64,000 bases of DNA from NCBI GenBank assembly GCA_945787785.1, contig CALZIO010000009.1, positions 1-64,000 on the forward strand, given 5' to 3'. Origin of the DNA: an uncultured Chromatiaceae bacterium. GTDB lineage: Bacteria; Pseudomonadota; Gammaproteobacteria; Tenderiales; Tenderiaceae. A model generated the notes under the pieces. That model saw nothing but the letters and a program-made list of their open reading frames with translations, searched no databases and was not told the origin of the DNA. Positions 35,682 to 47,809 of this stretch are shown piece after piece (within the stretch, counting starts at the first letter, position 1; each line of letters opens with the position of its first letter). The translations under genes were made by a program, and so were the position numbers.

Positions 35682-35755
35682 AGCATTTATTAGAAACCAC
35701 CCCTAACTTCTTGATATAAAACATATATCTCCCATCATATCCGATTTTGTTGTTT

Positions 35756-37249
<1,494 letters not shown>

Positions 37250-37273
37250 TGCTACAACTCTTGTTTTTGTTGG

Positions 37274-38372
37274 TTACAGGCCGCTCTTGAGGCTGGCCTC
37301 GATAAATTGATCCAGATCACCGTCCAGCACGGCCTGAGTATTACCGGTCTCAACGCCGGTGCGCAGATCCTTAATGCGCGACTGATCCAGCACGTAGGAG
37401 CGAATCTGACTACCCCAGCCGATATCGGCCTTGCTGTCTTCTACTATCTGCTGGTCACCCGCACGTTTGAGCATCTCAAACTCATACAGTTTGGCTTTCA
37501 GCTGCTTCATAGCAGTAGCCTTGTTCTTGTGCTGAGAACGATCGTTCTGGCACTGTACCACGATGCCGGTCGGATTATGGGTGATACGCACTGCTGATTC
37601 GGTCCTATTAACGTGCTGACCACCGGCGCCACTGGCACGATAAACATCAATGCGCAGGTCGGCCGGGTTGATGTCGATATCGATATCATCATCCACCTCG
37701 GGAGAAACAAACACCGAGGCGAACGAGGTATGACGGCGATTGCCTGAATCAAACGGTGATTTTCTCACCAAACGATGCACGCCAATCTCGGTGCGCAACC
37801 AGCCAAAGGCATATTCGCCTTCAAAGTGGATAGTGGCGCTCTTGATGCCTGCCACCTCGCCCTCCGAACATTCGATCAGCTCGGTTTTGAATCCACTGCG
37901 TTCACCCCAACGCAAATACATACGCAACAGCATGTCGGCCCAGTCTTGTGCCTCGGTGCCACCGGAGCCGGCCTGGATATCGACGAACGCGTTGCTAGGA
38001 TCCATCTCGCCTGAGAACATGCGGCGAAATTCAAGTGTTTCGAGTCGTTTTTCAAGATCAGCCAGATCGGACTCCACCTCGCTAACCGTGTCGGTATCGT
38101 CCTCTTCCGAGGCGATTTCCAGCAGCTCTTCGGCATCCGCCAAGCTGGTATCCAGATCTGTGATGGTTTTGACGACTTGTTCCAGCTGTGAACGCTCTTT
38201 GCCCAATGCCTGGGCACGTTCCTGGTTATTCCACACCGCCGGATCTTCGAGCTCACGCTCGACTTCGATTAAACGTTCTTGTTTGGCTTCAAAGTCAAAG
38301 ATACCCCCTCAGGGCATCGGTGCGCCCTTGCATATCCTTGATCTGACGAATAATGAGATTTATTTCCAGCAT
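37274..38372 (-). CDS. prfB: Peptide chain release factor 2 (programmed +1 frameshift)
   Basis: RF2 ends translation at UGA and UAA. The gene starts at ATG 38372 and reads 25 codons to an in-frame TGA at 38295-38297. There the site AGGGGGTATCTTTGAC, an internal Shine-Dalgarno before CUU-UGA-C, directs a +1 shift into the main frame, as in E. coli autoregulation by RF2 level. The main part carries the stop-reading SPF motif (RKSPFDSG) and the catalytic GGQ (GAGGQHVN). The product is about 365 residues. A gene caller would see only the second part, starting near 38236. Confidence 0.96.
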
Positions 38373-38491
38373 GAATGGATCGCCTGCAAAAGTGGCGATT
38401 CTACTACAGCTGGGGCGGCGCTTAAACCACCGCTGTTAATGTCACGACCGAGATGCCCTTCTTCGATGATTTGAACAATCTGATATTTTCA

Positions 38492-39703
38492 CTAAAACAA
38501 CTCCGCTTCACCGGAATCCATATCTTCTTGCTGAATAGAACGGTGTGCCATCGCTTCTAGCTGCTGATCGATTTCTGATTTAAGATCTACCGATTTTTGT
38601 AGTAAATCAGAACTTTCATGATCTGATGCATCAACCACTTCTCTGCTTAGATCAATCAAATTATTCGTCAGTAAACGCAAAGTATTGCCTCGATAGTCAA
38701 GGCTTTCCAACAATTGCCGTGTCATATCTTCAAATTGCAGTGACCGAACAGCCATCGACACATCATTGCTGATTGCTTCAGATTCATTTGAAATGTTTTT
38801 CAATTGCGCTGACAAATATCTATTTGTATCTTCCATGTCTTTCATCATATCGAAGAAATGTTGTTGTGAGTATAGTGCCAAATCAATATCTCTTGAGGCC
38901 ATCTCACTAACGATTGCTCCAGCACGCCCCATGGTTTCTTTAGTCAGGTTACAATTTTCACGAATTTGTTCACTAAAATCTCTACTGCGTTGCGAAAGCG
39001 AACGCACTTCATCCGCTACAACAGCAAATCCACGCCCTGCTTCACCTGCTCTGGCAGCCTCGATGGCAGCATTTAGCGATAATAAATTTGTCTGGGAACT
39101 AATACCATCAATCTCTGATAATAAATTATCTGCCACATCAAGTTGGCTACTAATCTCGTTGAGCGCACCGACTAACTCATTACTTCCTTTACCCATGGCC
39201 TTGATGTTTTCAACAAACACGTCGACTATCTCGGCTGCCTCATGTGCCATTTTGTGTTGACCCGACTCATCCATCAGATGATCCGAGATGTGCTCCATCA
39301 CTGAAAATACTCTCTTAAGCTGTTCTTTTGAATGATTCTCGAGTCCGGTAAAACTGTTTACCAGCCCCTCGATTGCGTTTGCCTGTAAACCGCGTACTTG
39401 TGAAAGCTCATACAAAGCACGATCATGTTGTTCATTCATTTCATGCTGAACAGAATTAAAAATGCTCTTGATTTCATCTTTATAGGTAGATAAATGACCG
39501 AGACCACCATGCCGTATGTCAGAAAAAGATGAATGTGATTTATTGAGGCGCCAGAACCAGGCAAAGGATATCGCAACGAACACTAATGAAAGAATAACTG
39601 GGCTAGGATACAACCATGCGAGCGACACTCCCACTGCGAGAAAAGAGAGTGGTATAAATGTATCGTGGATTTTATTTCGATGCGCTCTTTTTTCCGCTAT
39701 CAA
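38492..39703 (-). CDS. Methyl-accepting chemotaxis-type protein
   Basis: The 403-residue protein has two nearby N-terminal hydrophobic helices ([12 protein letters not shown] and [15 protein letters not shown]) with almost no periplasmic loop, so it probably senses from inside the cell or membrane. The rest is a long coiled coil with the hairpin tip [20 protein letters not shown] and [15 protein letters not shown], where the kinase CheA and CheW dock. No chemotaxis genes are near. Signals are unknown. Confidence 0.9.
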   Translation of the reverse strand: MIAEKRAHRNKIHDTFIPLSFLAVGVSLAWLYPSPVILSLVFVAISFAWFWRLNKSHSSFSDIRHGGLGHLSTYKDEIKSIFNSVQHEMNEQHDRALYELSQVRGLQANAIEGLVNSFTGLENHSKEQLKRVFSVMEHISDHLMDESGQHKMAHEAAEIVDVFVENIKAMGKGSNELVGALNEISSQLDVADNLLSEIDGISSQTNLLSLNAAIEAARAGEAGRGFAVVADEVRSLSQRSRDFSEQIRENCNLTKETMGRAGAIVSEMASRDIDLALYSQQHFFDMMKDMEDTNRYLSAQLKNISNESEAISNDVSMAVRSLQFEDMTRQLLESLDYRGNTLRLLTNNLIDLSREVVDASDHESSDLLQKSVDLKSEIDQQLEAMAHRSIQQEDMDSGEAELF

Positions 39704-39909
39704 AGCTTAATCCTTAGCTATAGTCAGCACCAAGTGAACAGCTAACACTCCCATTTCAGATAGCTGCCGGAATTGCCTCATTAACTACATGGAGTTTCTA
39801 ACTTGGTATATCGTGAAGAAAAGCTGAATTCTTTAGGGGAAAAGCGAGTTTAAGGATAGATAGCTTGTTATAAGCAAGGAATAGTTCACTAGCAGAAAGC
39901 AGTTCAAAA

Positions 39910-41652
39910 TTAGTCAGCCACCACTAATGGCTCGATGTGTTCAACCATAAGTTGCAGGTTTCGGCTATTCCGATAGTGGTTTATATCGAGCTTAAAGGCT
40001 ATGTTGACTTGGGATACGCCAATGGGCCAGTCATCATCGACCGTATTAAAGGCAATCGCATCTAATGGCATTGATGTCCCCTCAGCACCCAACCGTAACT
40101 TCAAATGGCGTTCACCAACGATACGACGATTCAATAGATTGAACACTCCGTCAAAGGCAGGCTCGGGAAAACCCTGGCCCCAAGGCCCTGCCTGGCGCAG
40201 TGATTCAGCCAGCTCCAGATTAAAATCAGATGGCGCCAAACCGCCATCGCTCCAAACACTGCCTTGCAGATCCTGCTCATTTAAATGGCGCCGCACCTCT
40301 TCGTCAAAGGCGACAACAAAATCTTCAAAATCGCTACGCTTGAGCGTTAAGCCCGCCGCCATGGCATGACCACCAAACTTCTGCATCAAGCTGGGATAAC
40401 GTGTTGCCACTGCATCAAGCCCGTCGCGAATATGAAATCCTGAGACAGAACGGGCAGAACCTTTAAGGTACTCATCATCCGCCGCTGCAAAAGCAATCAC
40501 CGGCCGATGGAATTTTTCCTTGATACGTGAGGCTAGAATACCAATCACCCCTTGATGCCACTCTTCATGAAACAGGCACAGGCCAGATGGCAATGATGTT
40601 GCGTCTTCTAACTGCAACGTCTGTAGATGACCAAGCGCCTGATCTTGCATCTCTTGTTCAATCGAGCGGCGTTCACGGTTTAACGCATCTAACTCTTTGG
40701 CCTGTTCACGTGCCTGTTGCGGATCATCACTCAACAAGCAGTGAATGCCAATACTCATATCTTGCAAACGCCCAGCCGCATTCAAGCGCGGACCAACGGC
40801 AAACCCCATATCTGCAGCCACACAATTTTCGCGCTGTCTGCCTGCCACGTCGAGCAAGGCGCTGATGCCGGCACAACAACGTCCACTACGAATGCGTGCC
40901 AAACCCTGAGCAACCAGTATCCTATTAATATGATCAAGTGGCACCACGTCAGCCACTGTGCCCAATGCTATAATATCGAGCAGTTGGGCAAGGTTGGGCA
41001 TCTCGATGCTGCGCCGTTCAAACCAGCCACTATTGCGTAGTACCGCACGCAGCGCCAACATGACATAAAAGATCACACCGACACCGGCAAGATTCTTACT
41101 TGGAAACTCACATCCAGGTTGATTGGGATTAACGATGGCATCCGCCTGCGGTAATGACGCACCAGGCAGATGGTGATCTGTAACTACCACCTGCATGCCT
41201 AGTTGCTTTGCCGCTTTTACTCCATCAATGCTGGCAATGCCATTATCGACTGTGACAATCACATGCGGATCTTGTTTAGCCGCGACAGCGACTATCTCCG
41301 GCGTCAGTCCATAACCATATTCAAAACGATTAGGCACAAGAAAATGAATATCGGTGGTACCAAATAGTCGTAATGCTCGTAAAGCGACGGCGGTACTGGT
41401 GGCGCCATCCGCATCAAAATCACCCACCACCAGGATACGCTTGCCTTCATCAATGGCTGAGGCCAGCACTTCAACAGCTTGCTCCATGCCTTTCATAAGC
41501 AACGGTGATGGCAGATGTTCGAGACCACTCTCTAGCTCCTTGCTCGAATCCACCTGGCGACTGGCATAAACTCGCGCCAGCACCGGATGTAAATCAGGAA
41601 ACAAGGTCTGCCAATTGTCAGGCACAGGACGACGCAGGATTTGTTTAGACAT
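39910..41652 (-). CDS. recJ: Single-strand exonuclease RecJ
   Basis: RecJ degrades single-stranded DNA 5' to 3' in recombination and mismatch repair. The 580-residue protein has the DHH-family motifs VVGDFDADGATS, VTVDNGIAS, VVTDHHLPG and NPNQPGCEFPSKNLAGVGV, all metal-site signatures, plus a DHHA1 region with FGGHAMAAGL. The length fits. The RpfE-like gene lies immediately upstream on the same strand, seven bases away, as in Xanthomonas. Confidence 0.96.
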   Translation of the reverse strand: MSKQILRRPVPDNWQTLFPDLHPVLARVYASRQVDSSKELESGLEHLPSPLLMKGMEQAVEVLASAIDEGKRILVVGDFDADGATSTAVALRALRLFGTTDIHFLVPNRFEYGYGLTPEIVAVAAKQDPHVIVTVDNGIASIDGVKAAKQLGMQVVVTDHHLPGASLPQADAIVNPNQPGCEFPSKNLAGVGVIFYVMLALRAVLRNSGWFERRSIEMPNLAQLLDIIALGTVADVVPLDHINRILVAQGLARIRSGRCCAGISALLDVAGRQRENCVAADMGFAVGPRLNAAGRLQDMSIGIHCLLSDDPQQAREQAKELDALNRERRSIEQEMQDQALGHLQTLQLEDATSLPSGLCLFHEEWHQGVIGILASRIKEKFHRPVIAFAAADDEYLKGSARSVSGFHIRDGLDAVATRYPSLMQKFGGHAMAAGLTLKRSDFEDFVVAFDEEVRRHLNEQDLQGSVWSDGGLAPSDFNLELAESLRQAGPWGQGFPEPAFDGVFNLLNRRIVGERHLKLRLGAEGTSMPLDAIAFNTVDDDWPIGVSQVNIAFKLDINHYRNSRNLQLMVEHIEPLVVAD

Positions 41653-41659
41653 AGCTTGA

Positions 41660-42718
41660 CTACTGCATAGCCATAAGTTGTCGACGCCGTTTCCACCAGC
41701 GTTTAAGGCCCTTGGCTGTCAGCTCATACTCGCTATTTTCAGTGACCACACGAATACTCGAAAGTGTGTTGTGTTTCAGCGATGTCATCAATGCCTGTAA
41801 CCAGTCTTCATTAATCATTTCAATTAGGTCACGCCAACGCTGTACATCATTCGTCTGCAAGGCATCGGCTAATGCTTCTATCACAATCAGATGTTGTCCA
41901 CACTGCTCTGACTGTTCCAGCCATTCGTCTGCGCTGGCGGGTAAACTAGCCAAATCACTCTGACTCAACTTGGCCAAGGCTGAACTGATGACTTCATTGC
42001 TCCAAACCTGTTGCCACTGCTTTTGCGGTAACTGTGGCAACTCACCCTCACCCCAAAACCAGATACTGTTGATCTCAGGCAGGCCTTGCTGGCGTCGCCT
42101 CTCATTCACTTGGCTGCTATAAAACAGCATTTGTACTTCATTTAGAATCTTATGCCAGTGAATGGCGTCTTTGCCCATGGGTAAGTGATCATGAATATCC
42201 TTGCCGATAACTTCTAGTAGTGGATGCGTCCTGATATCCGCTGTGCTGTTACCCTTTAGATACCAACGATTCGCCACAGGGACTTCCAATCTCAAGCCAT
42301 CCTCTGCAAACAGGCTATTGAATTCCTGCGCCAGTTGCCCTGCCTCTTCTGTACTAACCGATAAGTTCTGATTCCCAAGCATAACGATTCTGGCTCGATC
42401 CGCTTGCAGGTGCACCGGATCAGCACGCAAACACAATCCGTCGGCGGATTCACCTTGATCAATACTATGAGTTACGGCTGCAACCGGCAGTCCATGTTCT
42501 GGCACAGAGAAACCAAACAACCTGAACAAAGAAGACTCATAACCAGCTGATTTGTGACGCTTGCAACCTGAACGTGAAAGCAGCAGCTCGAGCTCTGCTA
42601 CTTCAAGCCCCTGAAAATAGCCAGGATCAGCCCATGCGTGCGCGCCCAGTAAACCCGGTATATAAAGTGTGATATGTCGATTCTGCATGAAATGCCAAGG
42701 ATACGTGACCAACTCCAT
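41660..42718 (-). CDS. RpfE-like / phosphoglycerate-mutase-like protein
   Basis: The 352-residue protein is of the kind annotated as RpfE or cofactor-independent phosphoglycerate-mutase-like, usually beside recJ. Segments such as LYIPGLLGAHAWA, CLRADPVHLQADRARIVMLG, GLRLEVPVANRWYLKG and NSIWFWGEGELP match what I recall of that family. The active-site metal ligands of true mutases are not evident. The function is not established. It is probably co-transcribed with recJ. Confidence 0.7.
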   Translation of the reverse strand: MELVTYPWHFMQNRHITLYIPGLLGAHAWADPGYFQGLEVAELELLLSRSGCKRHKSAGYESSLFRLFGFSVPEHGLPVAAVTHSIDQGESADGLCLRADPVHLQADRARIVMLGNQNLSVSTEEAGQLAQEFNSLFAEDGLRLEVPVANRWYLKGNSTADIRTHPLLEVIGKDIHDHLPMGKDAIHWHKILNEVQMLFYSSQVNERRRQQGLPEINSIWFWGEGELPQLPQKQWQQVWSNEVISSALAKLSQSDLASLPASADEWLEQSEQCGQHLIVIEALADALQTNDVQRWRDLIEMINEDWLQALMTSLKHNTLSSIRVVTENSEYELTAKGLKRWWKRRRQLMAMQ

Positions 42719-42808
42719 ATAATAGAGTTTCCCACTTGGCGTGACTACTAAAAAGAAAACTGGGGGAATGGCACATCCGTGTGCCGCAGGAATGATTCCT
42801 GCCAGGGA

Positions 42809-43147
42809 TTATCCCGCTTTGATGAGCTCCATACTATCGGAGGAAACACCATTCGACTGGCTTGCCAACGCCTGAGCCGGATTTGATTCGAATTGAGCCT
42901 TGAGCTGCTGCGCGATTTCAGACGCTTGTTCAGCTGACTGAATCACCCCCTGGCCACGCTCGGCGGGTGCCTGACTTAACACTTCTGCAGCACGGCTGAC
43001 ACTAACCGCATCAGCATTCTGGTTAGTAGCGACACTGGTTTGCTGTTCAGCCACCGCTGCGTGCTCTTTGGTACCACGCTGTTCAGGACTGGCCGACTTA
43101 TTATTGGCGATCGCACTGGGGTTGTTGTTTGAAATAGGATTGGCCAC
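42809..43147 (-). CDS. Small low-complexity hypothetical protein
   Basis: About 112 residues from the GTG at 43147, which sits behind GGAGG (spacing about eight). It is rich in Ala, Gln, Asn and Ser, with no cysteine, no signal and no membrane segment: NPISNNNPSAIANNKSASPE, then a helical QSAEQASEIAQQLKAQFESN. It looks disordered at the start with a C-terminal helix, like small flagellar- or export-related adaptors, but I do not recognise it. Confidence 0.55.
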   Translation of the reverse strand: MANPISNNNPSAIANNKSASPEQRGTKEHAAVAEQQTSVATNQNADAVSVSRAAEVLSQAPAERGQGVIQSAEQASEIAQQLKAQFESNPAQALASQSNGVSSDSMELIKAG

Positions 43148-43640
43148 GCATTTACCTCCAAAATCTGACGAAGTTTTGACGATCACAGCCAATCTGTAGG
43201 CTGAATCAATCATATACACACTTCTCTGCAACAACTGGGCCAGCATATTGTGCGCATCCGTTCCTGCACCAGCAAAAACCCTTAACCATTTGTATTTTAT
43301 ATAATTATATTAATCTGCAGTCTCAATCCCGCCAGTAATGATTCAAGCTCAAGTAACTCAAATTTGACGACTTAAATGGTGAATTAGCATTAAATTATAG
43401 ACCTTACGAATTTTATGCTATTTACCCACATAAATCATGTATGAATTTTTTTTACAAACGTGTATGCTACATACACGTATTAATATAGGGGTCTTATAGG
43501 CATACTATTTATATGGACATCGACAGGAAATATGTCCGGACTAAATTTACCTGAAGCAAAGTAACTGGCCAAAAACAGCTTGATTAACAAAGCCATCCCT
43601 ACCGAGCTTCATTGTCACTACTAACCTTGGAGATGAAGAT
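43148..43640. other. Gene-free AT-rich stretch upstream of the small cytochrome gene
   Basis: This 490-bp stretch separates two divergently oriented genes and has no supported gene. It is AT-rich between 43290 and 43500 and contains the perfect palindrome at 43458-43478. A TTGACG at about 43364 could be part of a sigma-70 promoter but no good -10 element at proper spacing could be fixed. The ribosome site for the cytochrome is GGAG at 43629-43632. Confidence 0.5.
43458..43478. promoter_or_regulatory. Perfect palindrome upstream of the cytochrome gene
   Basis: ACGTGTATG-CTA-CATACACGT is an inverted repeat with 9-bp perfect arms and a 3-bp centre. It lies 163 bp upstream of the cytochrome gene in an AT-rich region. 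The size and symmetry suit a dimeric regulator. No T-run follows on either strand, so it is unlikely to be a terminator. The regulator is unknown. Confidence 0.5.
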
Positions 43641-43961
43641 ATGAACTTAAAGCGACTAATCAAACTTGCAACACCTGTTGTTGGCGCAGCTGCACTGATG
43701 GTATCCATGCCGGCAAATGCAAGCGATGGTGAAGCCGTATATAAGAAAGCATGCAAGATGTGTCACGGCTCCGGAATGATGGGTGCACCAAAATATGGAG
43801 ATCCAGCCGCATGGGCTGATCGTATTTCCAAAGGTACGGACACTCTGAATGACCACGCCATCAATGGTTTTGGCAAGATGAAACCAAAGGGCGGCAAGAA
43901 ATCGCTCAGCGATGATGATGTTAAAGCTGCAGTAGCTTATATGGTTGAGGGCTCTAAATAA
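43641..43961 (+). CDS. Cytochrome c5-type monohaem cytochrome
   Basis: The 106-residue protein has a signal peptide (VGAAALMVSMPANA) and one haem site CKMCH, then GMMGAPKYGDPAAWADRI and NGFGKMKPKGGKK, with the Met ligand in the loop as in c5-type cytochromes. It is a soluble periplasmic electron carrier. It stands 276 bp before the cbb3-oxidase operon and may feed that oxidase, with a separate promoter. A strong hairpin lies between them. Confidence 0.92.
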   Translation: MNLKRLIKLATPVVGAAALMVSMPANASDGEAVYKKACKMCHGSGMMGAPKYGDPAAWADRISKGTDTLNDHAINGFGKMKPKGGKKSLSDDDVKAAVAYMVEGSK

Positions 43962-44022
43962 GCATGGCGCCTTACAAGCTTTGATAAATAAGGGCACCTG
44001 ATCTGCCCTATCTGCGAATAAA

Positions 44023-44047
44023 CATGTTGGCCACGATGGCCAACATG
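44023..44047. terminator. Strong hairpin between the cytochrome gene and ccoN
   Basis: CATGTTGGCCA-CGA-TGGCCAACATG has 11-bp perfect arms. No T-run follows, so it is not a classical Rho-independent terminator; it could block read-through, stabilise the cytochrome mRNA, or bind a protein. A smaller hairpin (AGGGCA-N7-TGCCCT) lies at about 43990-44009. Confidence 0.45.
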
Positions 44048-44237
44048 CGCAGATGAAACAAGGAAGATAATAAAAGATTATTCAAAGCAAAGGGCAGTTA
44101 ACATCACACACCGGACATACAACCATCTGTTAAAAACGCAGCATATAAAAACCAGGACAAGGCTGTAATTTAAGGGCCTAGGAAGGCAAACAGACGGTTG
44201 GTGTAACAAGTAACGTAAAGTTATGAATGGAGGTATC

Positions 44238-45662
44238 ATGTCCACAAACACCTTAGAAGAACCGAAATATAATTTCGAAGTCGTGAAATGGTTCACGATC
44301 ACGTCGGTAATCTACTTGGTGGTCGGTACATTAGTCGGGACGTTTATCGCGTCTCAATTAGCCTATCCCGATCTCAATTTCGACAATCCATATTTAAGCT
44401 TTGGTCGCCTGAGACCACTCCACACCAACGCTGTTATTTTTGCCTTTGGCGGCAGCGTGCTCATGGCCACGGCCTACTACATCGTGCAGCGTACCTGTAA
44501 CGTACGTGTCTGGAGCGATAAGTTAGCGTGGTTTACTTTTGCCGGTTGGAACACGGTGATTGTTCTTGCGGTTATCACCCTGCCACTGGGGCTGACCTCT
44601 GGTAAAGAGTACGCCGAACTGGAATGGCCCATCGACATTCTGATTGCCGTTGTTTGGCTGGCCTTCATGTTCAACTTCATTATGACCCTGGCAATCCGCA
44701 AGTCATCACATATCTATGTGGCGAACTGGTTCTTCCTTGGCATGATGGTCATGATCACTTACTTGCATGTAGGTAACTCGATGGCCATCCCTGTCAGCCT
44801 GATGAAATCCTACTCTGCCTATTCAGGTGTGCAGGATGCCATGGTGCAGTGGTGGTACGGTCATAACGCTGTAGGTTACTTCCTGACTGCTGGCTTCCTC
44901 GGCATCATGTATTACTTCGTTCCGAAACAGGCCGAAGCGCCTATCTTCTCATACCGTTTATCAGTACTGCATTTCTGGGCACTGATGTTTGGATATGCCT
45001 GGCTCGGTGCGCATCATCTGCATTACACTGCCCTGCCCGACTGGACCGGCTCTCTGGGTGCCGCGGTTTCCATTGCCATGATCATTCCTTCATGGGGTGG
45101 CGCCATCAACGGCATGATGACTCTGTCGGGTGCCTGGCACAAACTGCGCGATGACTACATTCTGCGCTTCCTGATAGTGTCACTGGCCTTTTACGCCATG
45201 TCGACTTTCGAAGGCCCTGTCATGTCACTCAAGACTGTTAATGCCTTGTCTCACTACACTGATTGGACAATCGGTCACGTACACTCCGGTGCGCTGGGTT
45301 GGGTTGCCATGGTCTCTATCGGTGCCATCTACCACATGGTGACACGCCTGTGGGGTGTTCAGTTGTATTCAACTGCCCTGGTTAGCCTGCACTTCTGGAT
45401 GTCAACCATCGGCGCGGTAATCTACATCTGTGCCATGTGGGTGTCCGGCATCATGCAAGGTCTGATGTGGAGAGCAACTGACGACTACGGCAACCTGATG
45501 TACACCTTTGTTGAGTCTGTCGATGCCATGCATCCGTACTATGCACTGCGTGCGCTGGGCGGGCTGATCTTCTTCCTGGGTGGCGTCATTATGCTTTACA
45601 ACGTCGTCATGACTATTCGCCAACCTGCTGGCAGTGGTGTTACAGCCACCTCTAAAGCTTGA
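44238..45662 (+). CDS. ccoN: cbb3 cytochrome oxidase subunit I
   Basis: CcoN is the catalytic subunit of the high-affinity cbb3 oxidase: it reduces oxygen at a haem b3-CuB centre in the inner membrane. The product has 474 residues from the ATG at 44238 (GGAGG upstream). It has 12 or so hydrophobic helices; the ligand-bearing segments [37 protein letters not shown] and HVHSGALGW are visible. It opens ccoNOQP. Confidence 0.96.
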   Translation: MSTNTLEEPKYNFEVVKWFTITSVIYLVVGTLVGTFIASQLAYPDLNFDNPYLSFGRLRPLHTNAVIFAFGGSVLMATAYYIVQRTCNVRVWSDKLAWFTFAGWNTVIVLAVITLPLGLTSGKEYAELEWPIDILIAVVWLAFMFNFIMTLAIRKSSHIYVANWFFLGMMVMITYLHVGNSMAIPVSLMKSYSAYSGVQDAMVQWWYGHNAVGYFLTAGFLGIMYYFVPKQAEAPIFSYRLSVLHFWALMFGYAWLGAHHLHYTALPDWTGSLGAAVSIAMIIPSWGGAINGMMTLSGAWHKLRDDYILRFLIVSLAFYAMSTFEGPVMSLKTVNALSHYTDWTIGHVHSGALGWVAMVSIGAIYHMVTRLWGVQLYSTALVSLHFWMSTIGAVIYICAMWVSGIMQGLMWRATDDYGNLMYTFVESVDAMHPYYALRALGGLIFFLGGVIMLYNVVMTIRQPAGSGVTATSKA

Positions 45663-45680
45663 TAGAGGGAGGAATAAAAA

Positions 45681-46343
45681 ATGGCAAATCAACAAAAAAA
45701 CATTTCATTTCAAGAGAAAACCGAAAAAAATGTCTGGCTGTTAACCGGCGTACTGGCACTTACCTTGCTGGTAGCCGGCGTGGTGGAGATTGTTCCGCTC
45801 TACTACCTGCCAAACACCATGGAAACTCTGACTGAACAGGAAGATAACATCCGCCCTTATACAGCGCTTGAGCTGGAAGGCCGCGATGTTTACATCCGCG
45901 AAGGCTGTTACCTGTGCCATTCGCAGATGATACGTCCGTTCCGTGATGAGAAAGAGCGTTATGGCCATTACTCACTGGCGGTTGAATCGAAATACGATCA
46001 TCCCTTCCAGTGGGGTTCCAAGCGTACCGGTCCTGATCTTGCCCGTGTCGGCGGAAAATATTCCGACGAATGGCAACGTCAACATTTGATGGACCCACGT
46101 GCGCTGGTGCCTGAATCAGTCATGCCTCGTTATCCATGGTTGGCTGAAAACATGATTGACGCCTCAGGTACCGAACCCAAGATGCGTGCCTTGTCAATCG
46201 TAGGGGTGCCCTATACCGATGCCGACTATGCCGGTGCCGCCCAGGCAGTACAGGGTAAAACAGAAATGGACGCTATGGTCGCCTATCTTCAGGTGCTGGG
46301 TACCATGGTTAACTTCCAAGAAGGTAAGGACTATCGACAATGA
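45681..46343 (+). CDS. ccoO: cbb3 cytochrome oxidase monohaem subunit II
   Basis: The 220-residue protein has one N-terminal transmembrane helix ([21 protein letters not shown]) and the haem c site CYLCHSQ near residue 78. The periplasmic domain ends in GRMDAM-type helices with [10 protein letters not shown] carrying the Met ligand. CcoO takes electrons from CcoP and hands them to CcoN. Its end overlaps ccoQ by four bases. Confidence 0.96.
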   Translation: MANQQKNISFQEKTEKNVWLLTGVLALTLLVAGVVEIVPLYYLPNTMETLTEQEDNIRPYTALELEGRDVYIREGCYLCHSQMIRPFRDEKERYGHYSLAVESKYDHPFQWGSKRTGPDLARVGGKYSDEWQRQHLMDPRALVPESVMPRYPWLAENMIDASGTEPKMRALSIVGVPYTDADYAGAAQAVQGKTEMDAMVAYLQVLGTMVNFQEGKDYRQ

Positions 46344-46549
46344 TTAGCGATTACTTTCACAGTGATTGGGCCGCGATGACCGCCACCGACTGGTGGGGGC
46401 TCTTCGTAACGATCGCAATCTTTTTCCTCATGATTGGCCTTTATGCCTGGATATTCAAACCCAGCAGCAAGGACAAACTGGAACAACATTGCGACTTTGT
46501 CCTAAAAGAAGATTCACAGAATTGGGAGAAGCACCATGGCAAATCATAA
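46340..46549 (+). CDS. ccoQ: cbb3 oxidase small subunit CcoQ
   Basis: The 69-residue protein has one transmembrane helix ([21 protein letters not shown]) and a charged cytoplasmic tail. The position between ccoO and ccoP, with overlaps on both sides, identifies it as CcoQ, which helps keep the complex stable in other bacteria. Confidence 0.9.
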   Translation: MISDYFHSDWAAMTATDWWGLFVTIAIFFLMIGLYAWIFKPSSKDKLEQHCDFVLKEDSQNWEKHHGKS

Positions 46550-47393
46550 TAAACCAGAAGAGGCGCCTGATACCGGACATGTCTGGGACGGCATTCGTGA
46601 ACTGACCAATGATCCACCCAAATGGTGGACTGTCACCTTTTACCTGAGCTTGCTCTGGGTTGTGGTCTATTTTGTCCTCTACCCTTCTATTCCTCTTGTG
46701 AATGGTCCGATGACGGGGATATTAGGCTGGACTTCAATCAAAGAGTACAAAGCCGCTGTTGAGAAAGCCGACAACCTACGTGCACCTTATGTCGATAAGC
46801 TGGAAAAAATGTCTGCGCAGGAAATTCTGGCCGACCAGGAGATGCTCAACTTCGCCAACTCATACACCAATGCTATTTATGGCGACTATTGTGCAGCCTG
46901 TCACGGTGCTAATGGACAAGGTGCAGAAGGCCGCTTTCCTAGCCTGCTCGATGATGACTGGCTCTATGGTGGCAGTGTTGATCTGATTCAAGAGACTGTC
47001 ACCTATGGCCGCGAAGGTATGATGCCTGCATTCAAGGGTGAAATATCTGATGCACAGATTGCCCAGCTGGCAGACATGGTCATTGGTCTGTCTCAGGGCA
47101 ATCAAGGGGACGCTGCAAGTTGGGCACTATATGAAGAGGCTGGCTGCGGTATGTGTCATGCCGACAATGCCAAAGGTGATGTTGACGCTGGCTCTGCCAA
47201 CTTGACCGACAGCGTCTGGCGCTTTGGTAGCTCACGCGATGATGTGATACGCACCATCAGCTCAGGTGTTAATCAGGAAGATGTGGAAGGCACTCATAAT
47301 GCCATCATGCCATCGTTCGAGGGCCGTCTGACTGAAAACGACATCAAACTGGTGACCGTGCGTGTTTGGTCATTTGGTGGTGGACAACAGTAA
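46536..47393 (+). CDS. ccoP: cbb3 cytochrome oxidase dihaem subunit III
   Basis: The 285-residue protein has an N-terminal cytoplasmic segment, a transmembrane helix (FYLSLLWVVVYFVLYP) and two haem c domains with CAACH near residue 120 and CGMCH near residue 204. Met ligands lie in GMMPAFKG and IMPSFEG. CcoP accepts electrons from soluble cytochromes. A small membrane-protein gene follows 71 bp later. Confidence 0.96.
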   Translation: MANHNKPEEAPDTGHVWDGIRELTNDPPKWWTVTFYLSLLWVVVYFVLYPSIPLVNGPMTGILGWTSIKEYKAAVEKADNLRAPYVDKLEKMSAQEILADQEMLNFANSYTNAIYGDYCAACHGANGQGAEGRFPSLLDDDWLYGGSVDLIQETVTYGREGMMPAFKGEISDAQIAQLADMVIGLSQGNQGDAASWALYEEAGCGMCHADNAKGDVDAGSANLTDSVWRFGSSRDDVIRTISSGVNQEDVEGTHNAIMPSFEGRLTENDIKLVTVRVWSFGGGQQ

Positions 47394-47464
47394 ACGTTGC
47401 TTACGCAAGGGGCTCGTTGTTTGAGCCCCCAAGCTAACAACCTGATCAAACTCAGGAGAAAAAA

Positions 47465-47578
47465 ATGGACAGTGTTGCAATTGGTTCAATTCTCGCGGTG
47501 GTTGGTTCCATCATTGTATTCATCTTTCTTGCGTTTAAAATTCGCAACCTGATGAATCAGAAACCAAATGATAAATAG
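47465..47578 (+). CDS. Tiny membrane protein behind ccoP
   Basis: A 37-residue protein starts at ATG 47465 with AGGAG eight bases upstream: MDSVAIGSILAVVGSIIV and a single hydrophobic helix, then a short charged tail ending in NDK. The clear ribosome site, the place right after ccoNOQP and the strong terminator that follows argue that it is real. It may be a CcoM-like small subunit of the cbb3 complex; CcoM is of similar size but no sequence match can be claimed. Confidence 0.7.
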   Translation: MDSVAIGSILAVVGSIIVFIFLAFKIRNLMNQKPNDK

Positions 47579-47594
47579 TCTGTAATTACAGTAT

Positions 47595-47621
47595 AAAACG
47601 GGGGCCTGGCCCCCGTTTTTT
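47595..47621 (+). terminator. Rho-independent terminator of the cco operon
   Basis: AAAACGGGGGCC-TG-GCCCCCGTTTTTT, in short a GC-rich 9-bp stem with a small loop and a run of six T, follows the tiny membrane-protein gene by 16 bp. It is a classical terminator and probably ends the ccoNOQP transcript. Confidence 0.92.
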
Positions 47622-47809
47622 CTACCCTCTCTCACTGAAATTATATAAAATATTAGTATCAACTTATCTATATTCTGCATATCAACAAGGTCAAACAAAG
47701 CCAGAACAATCGGGGATAAACTATCAGAAAATAATTGATGGAGAACTCGAATTTATCACCAAGGTGCCACACTCTTTATCCAGGCACAGTAATTAAGTAG
47801 GCGACCGCT

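Noticed and set aside
43990-44009. AGGGCA-N7-TGCCCT as a terminator of the cytochrome gene
   Set aside because: The stem is short and no T-run follows; only noted beside the stronger hairpin at 44023.
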